Counted from the stretch's first letter, positions 47,201 to 61,228 are shown. The stretch: DNA of 64,000 nt from Cynocephalus volans (GCF_027409185.1 NC_084478.1:81637624-81701623), one strand, 5' to 3'. Translations and numbers: made by a program. The notes: a model not told the origin generated them from the letters alone.

Positions 47201-47784
47201 CTAAGGTCCAGCGAGTAACTTGCCCAAGGCCACATAGCAATTCAGTGATAGAACTGGTGAGAGAATTACTCCTGCTTCCTCCACCCAAACTCAGGCTCCC
47301 TCCCTGGCCAGAGATACTCACTGAGGACTCCTTTGATGACCAAATTCTTGACAGGGATGTGAGCTCTGGCAGGGGCTGCCACACTCCTTTTCAGTCTTCG
47401 AGCCAGGTGCGCTGGCTCTGCCAGCGCTGCCCTCTGCTCCTCCTTCAAGGCACTCACAGCAGGCAAGACCCGACGGTGTTCCCTAAAGTGAGGGATTACA
47501 GGTCTAAGGTTAGTCACATTTAGAGGAGGCCTGACCCTTCTCCTTGCCAGACAGCATACTCACCAGAAGAGGGCACAATTGTGACACTTGCAGGCCCGGA
47601 AGATGCAGAAACGCTTGTGGCCTCTGATTTGGGTAGAGATGTCACGCTTCTGGCAGTGGTCATGGCGGCCTATAGCTCTTCTGGGGACAAGTTCAGCCCC
47701 CCATGGGGCTCCGATCTCACACCCTGTGGTGCATTCCAAGTTGGAGGAGCAGCAGGGCACAGCAGGTGTTTCTTGGGGATCCAT
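44256..47784 (-). CDS. DMRTC1: DMRTC1-like protein, copy 8
   Basis: Coding exons 47564-47784, 47322-47482, 46972-47030, 46519-46655, 45646-45706, 45311-45458 and 44256-44347. Majority protein sequence. The pyrimidine tract before the last coding exon has one T-to-A change (plus strand acagtaaag near 44355), shared only with copy 11. The AG acceptor itself is unchanged, so a splicing effect is not expected to be large. Confidence 0.82.
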
Positions 47785-49037
47785 GGTTCTAGGGTCAGTA
47801 GTGGAGGTCAGAATGGCCACGTGATGCCCTCCCTCCAACGTACTTCCTTCGCCCTTGGAAAGTCCTATGTGAAGTGGCTCGATTCTTCTTCTCCATCCCT
47901 CTCACCACTGGAATCAGATTGCCTCCTCCCTTGTTCTCCCATGGCTTTCTCTAACCTTCACCCCAACCTCCTTACTCACATAGCCTCCTTCCCAGGAAGC
48001 CCCACTCATACATAGCCTCCCCACCAAGAAACTCTTAGCATGGGCCGCATACACATTCAAGCCGATCGCTCTTCTCCTTGCTTGCCTTCACTCCGCCATA
48101 GATTTCATTTTCAGCATGCACATGTACTCCCGTGCCCCCTTCAACAGTTACTCCACCCTCTTCTTGCGTATCATCGTGTATTCTGCCAAACCCAACTATT
48201 ATTTCTGGCATCCACATCAACAATAGTCTTCCTAACCTCCTGCCTTCATTCACTCGCCACACAGGATTTTATGCTCCCTACACTCAACTCTATTAGTTTC
48301 ACGTTTGCCCTGTGTTCAGTTTTCCCCTCACACTCCATTCTGACTTTTCTTGCACCCCACTGCAATCTTAATTATTCCCTTGCTCCCCCTTTAAGCTGAA
48401 TACCCTCTTCCACCCCATGAAACCATAATGTTCTCCTGGATCCCCAGCCCTCTTTCAATTATTGTTTTCATTCAGCCCTTCATTCATTCCCTCCATTCTT
48501 TACTCAACAGATATTTGTTGAGCCCTCTGCGAAGTGCCAGGCCTTAATCTAGCCAATCGGCAACTCCTCATCAAACTAATTTTTCTCTTGGGCCGACGCA
48601 CCCTCTCTGCTTTCATGCAAACCCATGCACTCCCTCTGCAGCCTCCCAACAATCTCCCATACTCTTCTCCACACTTCAACGATTGTGCTTGAGCACACAC
48701 CATCACCACACTCCGCCCCACCCCCCACACCCCATTCCACCCCACCGTCCTGGAGTGTACCATCTCCTCAGGAAGCCCGATCACTCACTGTCTCCCCCAC
48801 CTCCGAATAAAAGGCAGGGGCATGAGCCCTGTCCCAGGGGCAGGGGCGAAGGGTTCTCCCAAAAGGGGTGTGGGGAAGTGTAGGGGCTGAGTGGGATGTC
48901 ATGGCGGGTGGGGATACCCCGCTGAGGTGGAGGAGAGGGGAAGGGGCTGGGGATTCGGAGCAGGAGGGAGGGAGGAAAGAAGAGGCATGGAGAACAAGGG
49001 TGGTATTCCTGACGAAAACCTGTGTCAAAAGCCTTAC

Positions 49038-49258
49038 CTAAGCCTACAGCAGGTCGGAATCGATCAGCTGGGACAAGAGGCCTGAGGGAAAACCCGGCTT
49101 CTGCTACCTTTCCCGCCCTTCCTACAAGGCCAATGAGCTTCCAGCGCTGCCTTCCACCTCCCCCTTCCCCCCTCCCACCTCTGCGGCCGGTGACAAATGA
49201 GCTTCGAGATCCACTGACGCTCACGCCCGGCAGTTCCGCCCTCTCCACATCCGTGTAG
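49038..49258 (-). promoter_or_regulatory. Presumed promoter and exon 1 of copy 8
   Basis: Equivalent of 1163-1383; E2F-like site, CCAAT and exon 1 donor unchanged; cctctgcggccgg form. Confidence 0.5.
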
Positions 49259-49440
49259 CTTCTTGTGCTCTCTATACTAGACTAGCCGGTAGCTCCTGAG
49301 GGGAAGTTCAGCTTTGTGCTTCCCAAGGCTCGTTTCTCAGACTAGTCTCCCTTTGGATGGAAAATACCTTGTGTGAATGCACTTTTAACTCATGGACTTG
49401 GTATTCTGGAATTGACCTTTTCAAAATTCAGCATGACTTC

Positions 49441-49968
49441 TTTTTTTTTTAAATTTTATTTTGTCGATATACATTGTGGCTGATTATTGTTGCCCCTCAC
49501 CAAAACCTCCCTCCCCCCTCCCTCCCCCCTCCCCCCACCGATGTCCCCTCTGTTTGCTTGTCACATCAACTTCAAGTAATTGTGGTTGTTATATCTTCTC
49601 CCCCCCACCCGTTTTTTTTTTTTTTTGTGTGTGTGTGTGTGTGTGTGTGTTTGTGTGTGAATTATATATTAATTTTTAGCTCTCACCAATAAGTGAGAAC
49701 ATGTGGTATTTCTCTTTCTGTGCCTGACTCGTTTCACTTAATATAATTCTCTAAAGGTCCATCCATGTTGTTGCAAATGGCAGTATTTCATTCGTTTTTA
49801 TAGCTGAGTAGTATTTCATTGTGTAGATGTACCACATTTTCCGTATCCACTCATCTGATGGTGGACATTTGGGCTGGTTACAACTCTTGGCTATTGTAAT
49901 GAGTGTTGCGATGAACATTGGGGAACAGGTATACCTTTGACTTGGTGATTTCCATTCCTCTGGGTAGC
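49441..49968 (-). mobile_element. Truncated LINE-1 3' end, unit 9
   Basis: Type II L1 joined to a type I gene 3' end; the switch lies within about 50196-50218. Confidence 0.87.
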
Positions 49969-50241
49969 ACAATCCTGTTTTTGTAAGAGTCATTGGAAAG
50001 GCCCCAGCATCCAAAGGAGTAAGGTGGGATGGAGGTAGAAGAAAATCCACGCTCAGTCAAGGAATTGCTCCATATAATTAAAGGGATGTGAAAGCTTATA
50101 AAACACCTAAAGGCTTAAAAAAAAAAAGAAAAAAGATGTGAAGCATTTTGCACATTAACCATTTCGCACATTCAGAAACAGGGTAGGCCGTGCTTTAGTG
50201 AGGCCTCCTTCTCTTGGCTCCTAGCGCAAGAGGGACATGCA

Positions 50242-53200
50242 TCACAGATATCCAATAGACAGTGAGGTGGAGCTGTCTGGCCTGGGTCCGATAGAGCGAC
50301 TGGGAGGCTGGAGTCCTCTTTCTTCAGCAGAAGCTATAGACAGAAAAGAAGAGGCCAGAGCCAGGTCACATCCATATCCCCTCCTGGCTGTCCCCTCTTT
50401 TTTTGTCCTACCCAACTGAAGATTTGTCACCTGGACTACTGCACAGACCTCTTCCTCTCTGATTTCCTCATCACCCCTCTCGCCTTCCCCAGTCCCTCCA
50501 TCACAGCCACCACGTCTCTTTCCTCAAGGCTGGGGTCTCTGAATATGCTCCTCCCTCGCTCAGAAGCGTTGCCTGGCTCCTCGTCACCCACAGCTGCTGG
50601 TCCGTGATTGGTAGACTCTCCAGCCCCATTTCCCTCTGTTCCATTAGTTCCTCCAGGGTTGCCTCTTCACTCACACACCATGCCCCATCCACCATTTTGG
50701 TCTTGGAATACCAAGCCTTCCCTCTCAGCCTTCCCAGGAGTTTATCTTCCCTCAGGGCTCCTCCAGCCCTTCCTCTCTGGGCACACCATTGAGATTTAGC
50801 CACAAAACACAGGCGGTACAGGCATCCAGGCTCCACATCTAGGCTGGAAGTTTCTTGAAGGCAGGGACCAGACCTCCTTCCAGACTAGGCCCTTATCACC
50901 TCTGTATGTCCTCCCCAGGCCACAGAAGACTTCAGGGGTCTCGATAGAGAGCCTTGGGCGGAGAGTCGGGAGACCTGGTTCTTCCACCTAACATGTGTGC
51001 TGCATGCCCTAGGGCAAGTCCCTGCCACTCTCAGGGCCTCAGTTTCCTTGTTTCTCGACTAAAGGGCGCTCAACCTCTGCACGAAGGGCACTGGACAAGG
51101 GCACAAAGTTCGATAAACTAAAGATTCACTGAGCAGTTCTCAACGACCATCTCAGGAGTTAGACTGAGGAGCTTGGGTAGCTGGCTCCAAGGAGGTTCAG
51201 TCCACCGACCCTGATTTCCCAGTTAGAACCTGCTTACCACAACAACCCCCAATTCCCAACCATCCCCACCCCGTGTCCTCTCAAGGAGCAGGCTACCTGG
51301 TGGGTCACAGGCCTGGTGGAGGGAGATGGAGTCAGAAGGGGTCTGAAAAGAGTGTCTCAGACTCAGCAGAGCCTCGACAGCCTCCAGCTTCCGCTGCCAC
51401 TCTGAGGAGGCAGAAGCCAAAGCCTGGTCAGATGCTGTAGCGGCCTGCAAAGGAAAGGGCTTGAGAGAATGGGGGCTGGGAAACCATACCTCCTTCCAAC
51501 GCGACAAGTGCCTCTGAAGCCTCCAGTTCTAGAGAGCCCGCACCCCCTCCCAACCCCCGAGGTCTTCTGTTCTTTCCATTCACTAAGTTCGGCCCCTCCC
51601 AGGGTTCTGGACCCCACTACTCTTCCAGGACCTGTGGCTGCAGTAGAAGAGAGTCAAGGGTGGCACTGGGCTGCAGGATCAGCGCTGAGCATCTAGAAAC
51701 AAGGAGAGGAGAGGCCAGGGGATTAAACCCTGTGGCAGACACATAGCACCAGTCAACAGAGAGAGGGGAAGGATTCTGCAATATCTGGATGTGGGAATCC
51801 GAATGCCTGCTGAGCCACTGCCGTGGCTTGGGCAAGCCTCTTCTCCTGCTTGGCCTGTTTTCTTTTCCATACCTCTTTTTTCTATATCTTTTGTGAGACA
51901 CTAATTTCTGCCAGCTTTTTTCCTCCTGGGGCAACAGCGAAGAGTATGGAAAATCACACAGGTGTCCGTGCTTTTACCTGCAAAGCACCTGCAGAGATGT
52001 GATTACTGTCCCGGTTCAGGGACTGGTTCTCGCCTCCATACTGTCCAATCCCCATGGGTCTTGACGGACAAGTTTGCCTCATCTCCAGGAAGCCTTCTCT
52101 AACGGCCTCTGGGCTTTCCCCTGGTCCTCTGTGGCCGTCGCCATCATGGCCCTACTTTTCAGCAGGACCTTCTATCCCATCTATCTGTTTCATGTGAAAT
52201 AACAGCCTTCACTAGTTGAAGGCCTACTATGTGTCAGGCCTCAGGCTAGTTCTCTTGTCAATGCTATAGGTGTAGAATATTGTCCCCAGTACACCCATAG
52301 GGAAATGGGGGGTTCAAAAACATAAACTCACTTGTCCAAAGCCTCACAAGTAGGAAATGGCAAAGCTGGGAGAGCCCTGTCTTGCCCATTAGCCTGAGAT
52401 GCTGCCTTCTCCTCCTCCTTCTCCTCTTCCTCCTCCTGTCTCCCATAGCATCAAGCACAAGGGTGGGCACACAACAACACAAGACATGACCTTGCTCTAC
52501 TCACCTGCTGCACAGGACAGGGGACCCGTGGGGCTGCCTAGAAAGAGAAGCCATCGGTTGCTGCTCCAAGGTCACTGGAGTGCAGGGCAGAGACAGAGGT
52601 TCTGCGGGCTGGCCGAGGAGCAGAGCCCCTTGGGAGCTCTCCTGCAGGGGCGCAGAGCACAGGTTGGAGTCAGGTACCAGGTCGGCCATGGAGAGAGGAG
52701 GTGTGGGCATGTTTGGGGATGAGGATAGGAGCCCAGAATGCCAGAGCTCTGAAGATCTTGAAGACCAGACAGTCTTATCTTTCATTTTGCAACTAGGGAA
52801 ACTGAGGGCCGGGGAGGAGAAGTGATTTTTTTCCCAAGGTCACATGGCAAGACGGTGGTAGGATTGGAGATGGAACCCACGTCTTTGGGACACAGTGGAA
52901 GGGGTCTGGGCAGTGGCTGGGTGGGAGCCTCCCCCACTGGCAACAGACTCTACTTACCTCCTCGGGGGTTGTGTGGGGGTGGGCCTCAGGCTGAGGCACA
53001 ATGTCCACCTTCCCAGCTGTGAAAGACCAGGGACAGCTTTGGTGAGCCTTTCCCCCTCAGCCCCACCCCACTCTGCCCACCCCCAATCTGAAGTCTCATC
53101 TCACCACGGACCTTTTCGACTCCCCGGTCTGTCATTCCCACAAACATTTGGTAAATAATGTTGACGATGTTTTACACTTGGGCGAGCTAAGGTCCAGCGA

Positions 53201-53770
53201 GTAACTTGCCCAAGGCCACATAGCAATTCAGTGATAGAACTGGTGACAGAATTACTCCTGCTTCCTCCACCCAAACTCAGGCTCCCTCCCTGGCCAGAGA
53301 TACTCACTGAGGACTCCTTTGATGACCAAATTCTTGACAGGGATGTGAGCTCTGGCAGGGGCTGCCACACTCCTTTTCAGTCTTCGAGCCAGGTGCGCTG
53401 GCTCTGCCAGCGCTGCCCTCTGCTCCTCCTTCAAGGCACTCACAGCAGGCAAGACCCGACGGTGTTCCCTAAAGTGAGGGATTACAGGTCTAAGGTTAGT
53501 CACATTTAGAGGAGGCCTGACCCTTCTCCTTGCCAGACAGCATACTCACCAGAAGAGGGCACAATTGTGACACTTGCAGGCCCGGAAGATGCAGAAACGC
53601 TTGTGGCCTCTGATTTGGGTAGAGATGTCACGCTTCTGGCAGTGGTCATGGCGGCCTATAGCTCTTCTGGGGACAAGTTCAGCCCCCCATGGGGCTCCGA
53701 TCTCACACCCTGTGGTGCATTCCAAGTTGGAGGAGCAGCAGGGCACAGCAGGTGTTTCTTGGGGATCCAT
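50242..53770 (-). CDS. DMRTC1: DMRTC1-like protein, copy 9
   Basis: Coding exons 53550-53770, 53308-53468, 52958-53016, 52505-52641, 51632-51692, 51297-51444 and 50242-50333. Open throughout; Ala at residue 160 as in copies 6 and 10. Its 3' end is of type I although the adjoining L1 is of type II, making it a hybrid unit. Confidence 0.82.
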
Positions 53771-55016
53771 GGTTCTAGGGTCAGTAGTGGAGGTCAGAAT
53801 GGCCACGTGATGCCCTCCCTCCAACGTACTTCCTTCGCCCTTGGAAAGTCCTATGTGAAGTGGCTCGATTCTTCTTCTCCATCCCTCTCACCACTGGAAT
53901 CAGATTGCCTCCTCCCTTGTTCTCCCATGGCTTTCTCTAACCTTCACCCCAACCTCCTTACTCACATAGCCTCCTTCCCAGGAAGCCCCACTCATACATA
54001 GCCTCCCCACCAAGAAACTCTTAGCATGGGCCGCATACACATTCAAGCCGATCGCTCTTCTCCTTGCTTACCTTCACTCCGCCATAGATTTCATTTTCAG
54101 CATGCACATGTACTCCCGTGCCCCCTTCAACAGTTACTCCACCCTCTTCTTGCGTATCATCGTGTATTCTGCCAAACCCAACTATTATTTCTGGCATCCA
54201 CATCAACAATAGTCTTCCTAACCTCCTGCCTTCATTCACTCGCCACACAGGATTTTATGCTCCCTACACTCAACTCTATTAGTTTCACGTTTGCCCTGTG
54301 TTCAGTTTTCCCCTCACACTCCATTCTGACTTTTCTTGCACCCCACTGCAATCTTAATTATTCCCTTGCTCCCCCTTTAAGCTGAATACCCTCTTCCACC
54401 CCATGAAACCATAATGTTCTCCTGGATCCCCAGCCCTCTTTCAATTATTGTTTTCATTCAGCCCTTCATTCATTCCCTCCATTCTTTACTCAACAGATAT
54501 TTGTTGAGCCCTCTGCGAAGTGCCAGGCCTTAATCTAGCCAATCGGCAACTCCTCATTAAACTAATTTTTCTCTTGGGCCGACGCACCCTCTCTGCTTTC
54601 ATGCAAACCCATGCACTCCCTCTGCAGCCTCCCAACAATCTTCCATACTCTTCTCCACACTTCAACGATTGTGCTTGAGCACACACCATCACCACACTCC
54701 GCCCCACCCCCCATTCCACCCCACCGTCCTGGAGTGTACCATCTCCTCAGGAAGCCCGATCACTCACTGTCTCCCCCACCTCCGAATAAAAGGCAGGGGC
54801 ATGAGCCCTGTCCCAGGGGCAGGGGCGAAGGGTTCTCCCAAAAGGGGTGTGGGGAAGTGTAGGGGCTGAGTGGGATGTCATGGCGGGTGGGGATACCCCG
54901 CTGAGGTGGAGGAGAGGGGAAGGGGCTGGGGATTCGGAGCAGGAGGGAGGGAGGAAAGAAGAGGCATGGAGAACAAGGGTGGTATTCCTGACGAAAACCT
55001 GTGTCAAAAGCCTTAC

Positions 55017-55237
55017 CTAAGCCTACAGCAGGTCGGAATCGATCAGCTGGGACAAGAGGCCTGAGGGAAAACCCGGCTTCTGCTACCTTTCCCGCCCTTC
55101 CTACAAGGCCAATGAGCTTCCAGCGCTGCCTTCCACCTCCCCCTTCCCCCCTCCCACCTCTGCGGCCGGTGACAAATGAGCTTCGAGATCCACTGACGCT
55201 CACGCCCGGCAGTTCCGCCCTCTCCACATCCGTGTAG
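55017..55237 (-). promoter_or_regulatory. Presumed promoter and exon 1 of copy 9
   Basis: Equivalent of 1163-1383; cctctgcggccgg form. The intron just downstream (near 54705-54715) lacks about 10 bp of a C/A-rich tract present in the other units. Confidence 0.5.
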
Positions 55238-55419
55238 CTTCTTGTGCTCTCTATACTAGACTAGCCGGTAGCTCCTGAGGGGAAGTTCAGCTTTGTGCTT
55301 CCCAAGGCTCGTTTCTCAGACTAGTCTCCCTTTGGATGGAAAATACCTTGTGTGAATGCATTTTTAACTCATGGACTTGGTATTCTGGAATTTACCTTTT
55401 CAAAATTCAGCATGACTTC

Positions 55420-55588
55420 TTTTTTTTTTTTAAATTTTATTTTGTCGATATACATTGTGGCTGATTATTGTTGCCCCTCACCAAAACCTCACTCCCTCCC
55501 CCCTCCCCCCACCGATGTACCCTCTGTTTGCTTGTGACATCAACTTCAAGTAATTGTGGTTGTTATATCTTCTCCCCCCCACCCGGTT

Positions 55589-55636
<48 letters not shown>

Positions 55637-55954
55637 TTGTGTGTGAATTATATATTAATTTTTAGCTCTCACCAATAAGTGAGAACATGTGGTATTTCTC
55701 TTTCTGTGCCTGACTCGTTTCACTTAATATAATTCTCTAAAGGTCCATCCATGTTGTTGCAAATGGCAGTATTTCATTCGTTTTTATAGCTGAGTAGTAT
55801 TTCATTGTGTAGATGTACCACATTTTCCGTATCCACTCATCTGATGGTGGACATTTGGGCTGGTTACAACTCTTGGCTATTGTAATGAGTGTTGCGATGA
55901 ACATTGGGGAACAGGTATACCTTTGACTTGGTGATTTCCATTCCTCTGGGTAGC
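55420..55954 (-). mobile_element. Truncated LINE-1 3' end, unit 10
   Basis: Type II, with the ctcactccc and gatgtaccc variants of unit 5. Confidence 0.87.
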
Positions 55955-56225
55955 ACAATCCTGTTTTTGTAAGAGTCATTGGAAAGGCCCCAGCATCCAA
56001 AGGAGTAAGGTGGGATGGAGGTAGAAGAAAATCCACGCTCAGTCAAGGAATTGCTCCATATAATTAAAGGGATGTGAAAGCTTATAAAACACCTAAAGGC
56101 TTAAAAAAAAAAAAAAAAGATGTGAAGCATTTTGCACATTAACCATTTCGCACATTCAGAAACAGGGTAGGCCGTGCTTTAGTGAGGCCTCCTTCTCTTT
56201 GCTCTTAGCGCAAGAGGGACATGCA

Positions 56226-59200
56226 TCACAGATATCCAATAGACAGTGAGGTGGAGCTGTCTGGCCTGGGTCCGATAGAGCGACTGGGAGGCTGGAGTCC
56301 TCTTTCTTCAGCAGAAGCTATAGACAGAAAAGAAGAGGCCAGAGCCAGGTCACATCCATGTCCCCTCCTGGCTGTCCCCTCTTTTTTTGTCCTACCCAAC
56401 TGAAGATTTGTCACCTGGACTATTGCACAGACCTCTTCCTCACTGATTTCCTCATCACCCCTCTCGCCTTCCCCAGTCCCTCCATCACAGCCACCACGTC
56501 TCTTTCCTCAAGGCTGGGGTCTCTGAATATGCTCCTCCCTCGCTCAGAAGCGTTGCCTGGCTCCTCGTCACCCACAGCTGCTGGTCCGTGATTGGTAGAC
56601 TCTCCAGCCCCATTTCCCTCTGTTCCATTAGTTCCTCCAGGGTTGCCTCTTCACTCACACACCATGCCCCATCCACCATTTTGGTCTTGGAATACCAAGC
56701 CTTCCCTCTCAGCCTTCCCAGGAGTTTATCTTCCCTCAGGGCTCCTCCAGCCCTTCCTCTCTGGGCACACCATTGAGATTTAGCCACAAAACACAGGCGG
56801 TACAAGCATCCAGGCTCCACATCTAGGCTGGAAGTTTCTTGAAGGCAGGGACCAGACCTCCTTCCAGACTAGGCCCTTATCACCTCTGTATGTCCTCCCC
56901 AGGCCACAGAAGACTTCAGGGGTCTCGATAGAGAGCCTTGGGCGGAGAGTCGGGAGACCTGGTTCTTCCACCTAACATGTGTGCTGCATGCCCTAGGGCA
57001 AGTCCCTGCCACTCTCAGGGCCTCAGTTTCCTTGTTTCTCGACTAAAGGGCGCTCAACCTCTGCACGAAGGGCACTGGACAAGGGCACAAAGTTCGATAA
57101 ACTAAAGATTCACTGAGCAGTTCTCAACGACCATCTCAGGAGTTAGACTGAGGAGCTTGGGTAGCTGGCTCCAAGGAGGTTCAGTCCACCGACCCTGATT
57201 TCCCAGTTAGAACCTGCTTACCACAACAACCCCCAATTCCCAACCATCCCCACCCCGTGTCCTCTCAAGGAGCAGGCTACCTGGTGGGTCACAGGCCTGG
57301 TGGAGGGAGATGGAGTCAGAAGGGGTCTGAAAAGAGTGTCTCAGACTCAGCAGAGCCTCGACAGCCTCCAGCTTCCGCTGCCACTCTGAGGAGGCAGAAG
57401 CCAAAGCCTGGTCAGATGCTGTAGCGGCCTGCAAAGGAAAGGGCTTGAGAGAATGGGGGCTGGGAAACCATACCTCCTTCCAACGCGACAAGTGCCTCTG
57501 AAGCCTCCAGTTCTAGAGAGCCCGCACCCCCTCCCAACCCCCGAGGTCTTCTGTTCTTTCCATTCACTAAGTTCGGCCCCTCCCAGGGTTCTGGACCCCA
57601 CTACTCTTCCAGGACCTGTGGCTGCAGTAGAAGAGAGTCAAGGGTGGCACTGGGCTGCAGGATCAGCGCTGAGCATCTAGAAACAAGGAGAGGAGAGGCC
57701 AGGGGATTAAACCCTGTGGCAGACACATAGCACCAGTCAACAGAGAGAGGGGAAGGATTCTGCAATATCTGGATGTGGGAATTCGAATGCCTGCTGAGCC
57801 ACTGCCGTGGCTTGGGCAAGCCTCTTCTCCTGCTTGGCCTGTTTTCTTTTCCATACCTCTTTTTTCTATATCTTTTGTGAGACACTAATTTCTGCCAGCT
57901 TTTTTCCTCCTGGGGCAACAGCGAAGAGTATGGAAAATCACACAGGTGTCCGTGCTTTTACCTGCAAAGCACCTGCAGAGATGTGATTACTGTCCCGGTT
58001 CAGGGACTGGTTCTCGCCTCCATACTGTCCAATCCCCATGGGTCTTGACGGACAAGTTTGCCTCATCTCCAGGAAGCCTTCTCTAACGGCCTCTGGGCTT
58101 TCCCCTGGTCCTCTGTGGCCGTCGCCATCATGGCCCTACTTTTCAGCAGGACCTTCTATCCCATCTATCTGTTTCATGTGAAATAACAGCCTTCACTAGT
58201 TGAAGGCCTACTATGTGTCAGGCCTCAGGCTAGTTCTCTTGTCAATGCTATAGGTGTAGAATATTGTCCCCAGTACACCCATAGGGAAATGGGGGGTTCA
58301 AAAACATAAACTCACTTGTCCAAAGCCTCACAAGTAGGAAATGGCAAAGCTGGGAGAGCCCTGTCTTGCCCATTAGCCTGAGATGCTGCCTTCTCCTCCT
58401 CCTTCTCCTCTTCCTCCTCCTGTCTCCCATAGCATCAAGCACAAGGGTGGGCACACAACAACACAAGACATGACCTTGCTCTACTCACCTGCTGCACAGG
58501 ACAGGGGACCCGTGGGGCTGCCTAGAAAGAGAAGCCATCGGTTGCTGCTCCAAGGTCACTGGAGTGCAGGGCAGAGACAGAGGTTCTGCGGGCTGGCCGA
58601 GGAGCAGAGCCCCTTGGGAGCTCTCCTGCAGGGGCGCAGAGCACAGGTTGGAGTCAGGTACCAGGTCGGCCATGGAGAGAGGAGGTGTGGGCATGTTTGG
58701 GGATGAGGATAGGAGCCCAGAATGCCAGAGCTCTGAAGATCTTGAAGACCAGACAGTCTTATCTTTCATTTTGCAACTAGGGAAACTGAGGGCCGGGGAG
58801 GAGAAGTGATTTTTTTCCCAAGGTCACATGGCAAGACGGTGGTAGGATTGGAGATGGAACCCACGTCTTTGGGACACAGTGGAAGGGGTCTGGGCAGTGG
58901 CTGGGTGGGAGCCTCCCCCACTGGCAACAGACTCTACTTACCTCCTCGGGGGTTGTGTGGGGGTGGGCCTCAGGCTGAGGCACAATGTCCACCTTCCCAG
59001 CTGTGAAAGACCAGGGACAGCTTTGGTGAGCCTTTCCCCCTCAGCCCCACCCCACTCTGCCCACCCCCAATCTGAAGTCTCATCTCACCATGGACCTTTT
59101 CGACTCCCCGGTCTGTCATTCCCACAAACATTTGGTAAATAATGTTGACGATGTTTTACACTTGGGCGAGCTAAGGTCCAGCGAGTAACTTGCCCAAGGC

Positions 59201-59754
59201 CACATAGCAATTCAGTGATAGAACTGGTGAGAGAATTACTCCTGCTTCCTCCACCCAAACTCAGGCTCCCTCCCTGGCCAGAGATACTCACTGAGGACTC
59301 CTTTGATGACCAAATTCTTGACAGGGATGTGAGCTCTGGCAGGGGCTGCCACACTCCTTTTCAGTCTTCGAGCCAGGTGCGCTGGCTCTGCCAGCGCTGC
59401 CCTCTGCTCCTCCTTCAAGGCACTCACAGCAGGCAAGACCCGACGGTGTTCCCTAAAGTGAGGGATTACAGGTCTAAGGTTAGTCACATTTAGAGGAGGC
59501 CTGACCCTTCTCCTTGCCAGACAGCATACTCACCAGAAGAGGGCACAATTGTGACACTTGCAGGCCCGGAAGATGCAGAAACGCTTGTGGCCTCTGATTT
59601 GGGTAGAGATGTCACGCTTCTGGCAGTGGTCATGGCGGCCTATAGCTCTTCTGGGGACAAGTTCAGCCCCCCATGGGGCTCCGATCTCACACCCTGTGGT
59701 GCATTCCAAGTTGGAGGAGCAGCAGGGCACAGCAGGTGTTTCTTGGGGATCCAT
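56226..59754 (-). CDS. DMRTC1: DMRTC1-like protein, copy 10
   Basis: Coding exons 59534-59754, 59292-59452, 58942-59000, 58489-58625, 57616-57676, 57281-57428 and 56226-56317. Open throughout; Ala at residue 160. This is the last copy whose whole coding region and presumed promoter (61008-61228) are both inside the window. Confidence 0.82.
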
Positions 59755-61007
59755 GGTTCTAGGGTCAGTAGTGGAGGTCAGAATGGCCACGTGATGCCCT
59801 CCCTCCAACGTACTTCCTTCGCCCTTGGAAAGTCCTATGTGAAGTGGCTCGATTCTTCTTCTCCATCCCTCTCACCACTGGAATCAGATTGCCTCCTCCC
59901 TTGTTCTCCCATGGCTTTCTCTAACCTTCACCCCAACCTCCTTACTCACATAGCCTCCTTCCCAGGAAGCCCCACTCATACATAGCCTCCCCACCAAGAA
60001 ACTCTTAGCATGGGCCGCATACACATTCAAGCCGATCGCTCTTCTCCTTGCTTGCCTTCACTCCGCCATAGATTTCATTTTCAGCATGCACATGTACTCC
60101 CGTGCCCCCTTCAACAGTTACTCCACCCTCTTCTTGCGTATCATCGTGTATTCTGCCAAACCCAACTATTATTTCTGGCATCCACATCAACAATAGTCTT
60201 CCTAACCTCCTGCCTTCATTCACTCGCCACACAGGATTTTATGCTCCCTACACTCAACTCTATTAGTTTCACGTTTGCCCTGTGTTCAGTTTTCCCCTCA
60301 CACTCCATTCTGACTTTTCTTGCACCCCACTGCAATCTTAATTATTCCCTTGCTCCCCCTTTAAGCTGAATACCCTCTTCCACCCCATGAAACCATAATG
60401 TTCTCCTGGATCCCCAGCCCTCTTTCAATTATTGTTTTCATTCAGCCCTTCATTCATTCCCTCCATTCTTTACTCAACAGATATTTGTTGAGCCCTCTGC
60501 GAAGTGCCAGGCCTTAATCTAGCCAATCGGCAACTCCTCATCAAACTAATTTTTCTCTTGGGCCGACGCACCCTCTCTGCTTTCATGCAAACCCATGCAC
60601 TCCCTCTGCAGCCTCCCAACAATCTCCCATACTCTTCTCCACACTTCAACGATTGTGCTTGAGCACACACCATCACCACACTCCGCCCCACCCCCCACAC
60701 CCCATTCCACCCCACCGTCCTGGAGTGTACCATCTCCTCAGGAAGCCCGATCACTCACTGTCTCCCCCACCTCCGAATAAAAGGCAGGGGCATGAGCCCT
60801 GTCCCAGGGGCAGGGGCGAAGGGTTCTCCCAAAAGGGGTGTGGGGAAGTGTAGGGGCTGAGTGGGATGTCATGGCGGGTGGGGATACCCCGCTGAGGTGG
60901 AGGAGAGGGGAAGGGGCTGGGGATTCGGAGCAGGAGGGAGGGAGGAAAGAAGAGGCATGGAGAACAAGGGTGGTATTCCTGACGAAAACCTGTGTCAAAA
61001 GCCTTAC

Positions 61008-61228
61008 CTAAGCCTACAGCAGGTCGGAATCGATCAGCTGGGACAAGAGGCCTGAGGGAAAACCCGGCTTCTGCTACCTTTCCCGCCCTTCCTACAAGGC
61101 CAATGAGCTTCCAGCGCTGCCTTCCACCTCCCCCTTCCCCCCTCCCACCTCTGCGGCCGGTGACAAATGAGCTTCGAGATCCACTGACGCTCACGCCCGG
61201 CAGTTCCGCCCTCTCCACATCCGTGTAG
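61008..61228 (-). promoter_or_regulatory. Presumed promoter and exon 1 of copy 10
   Basis: Equivalent of 1163-1383; all named motifs retained, cctctgcggccgg form. Confidence 0.5.
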
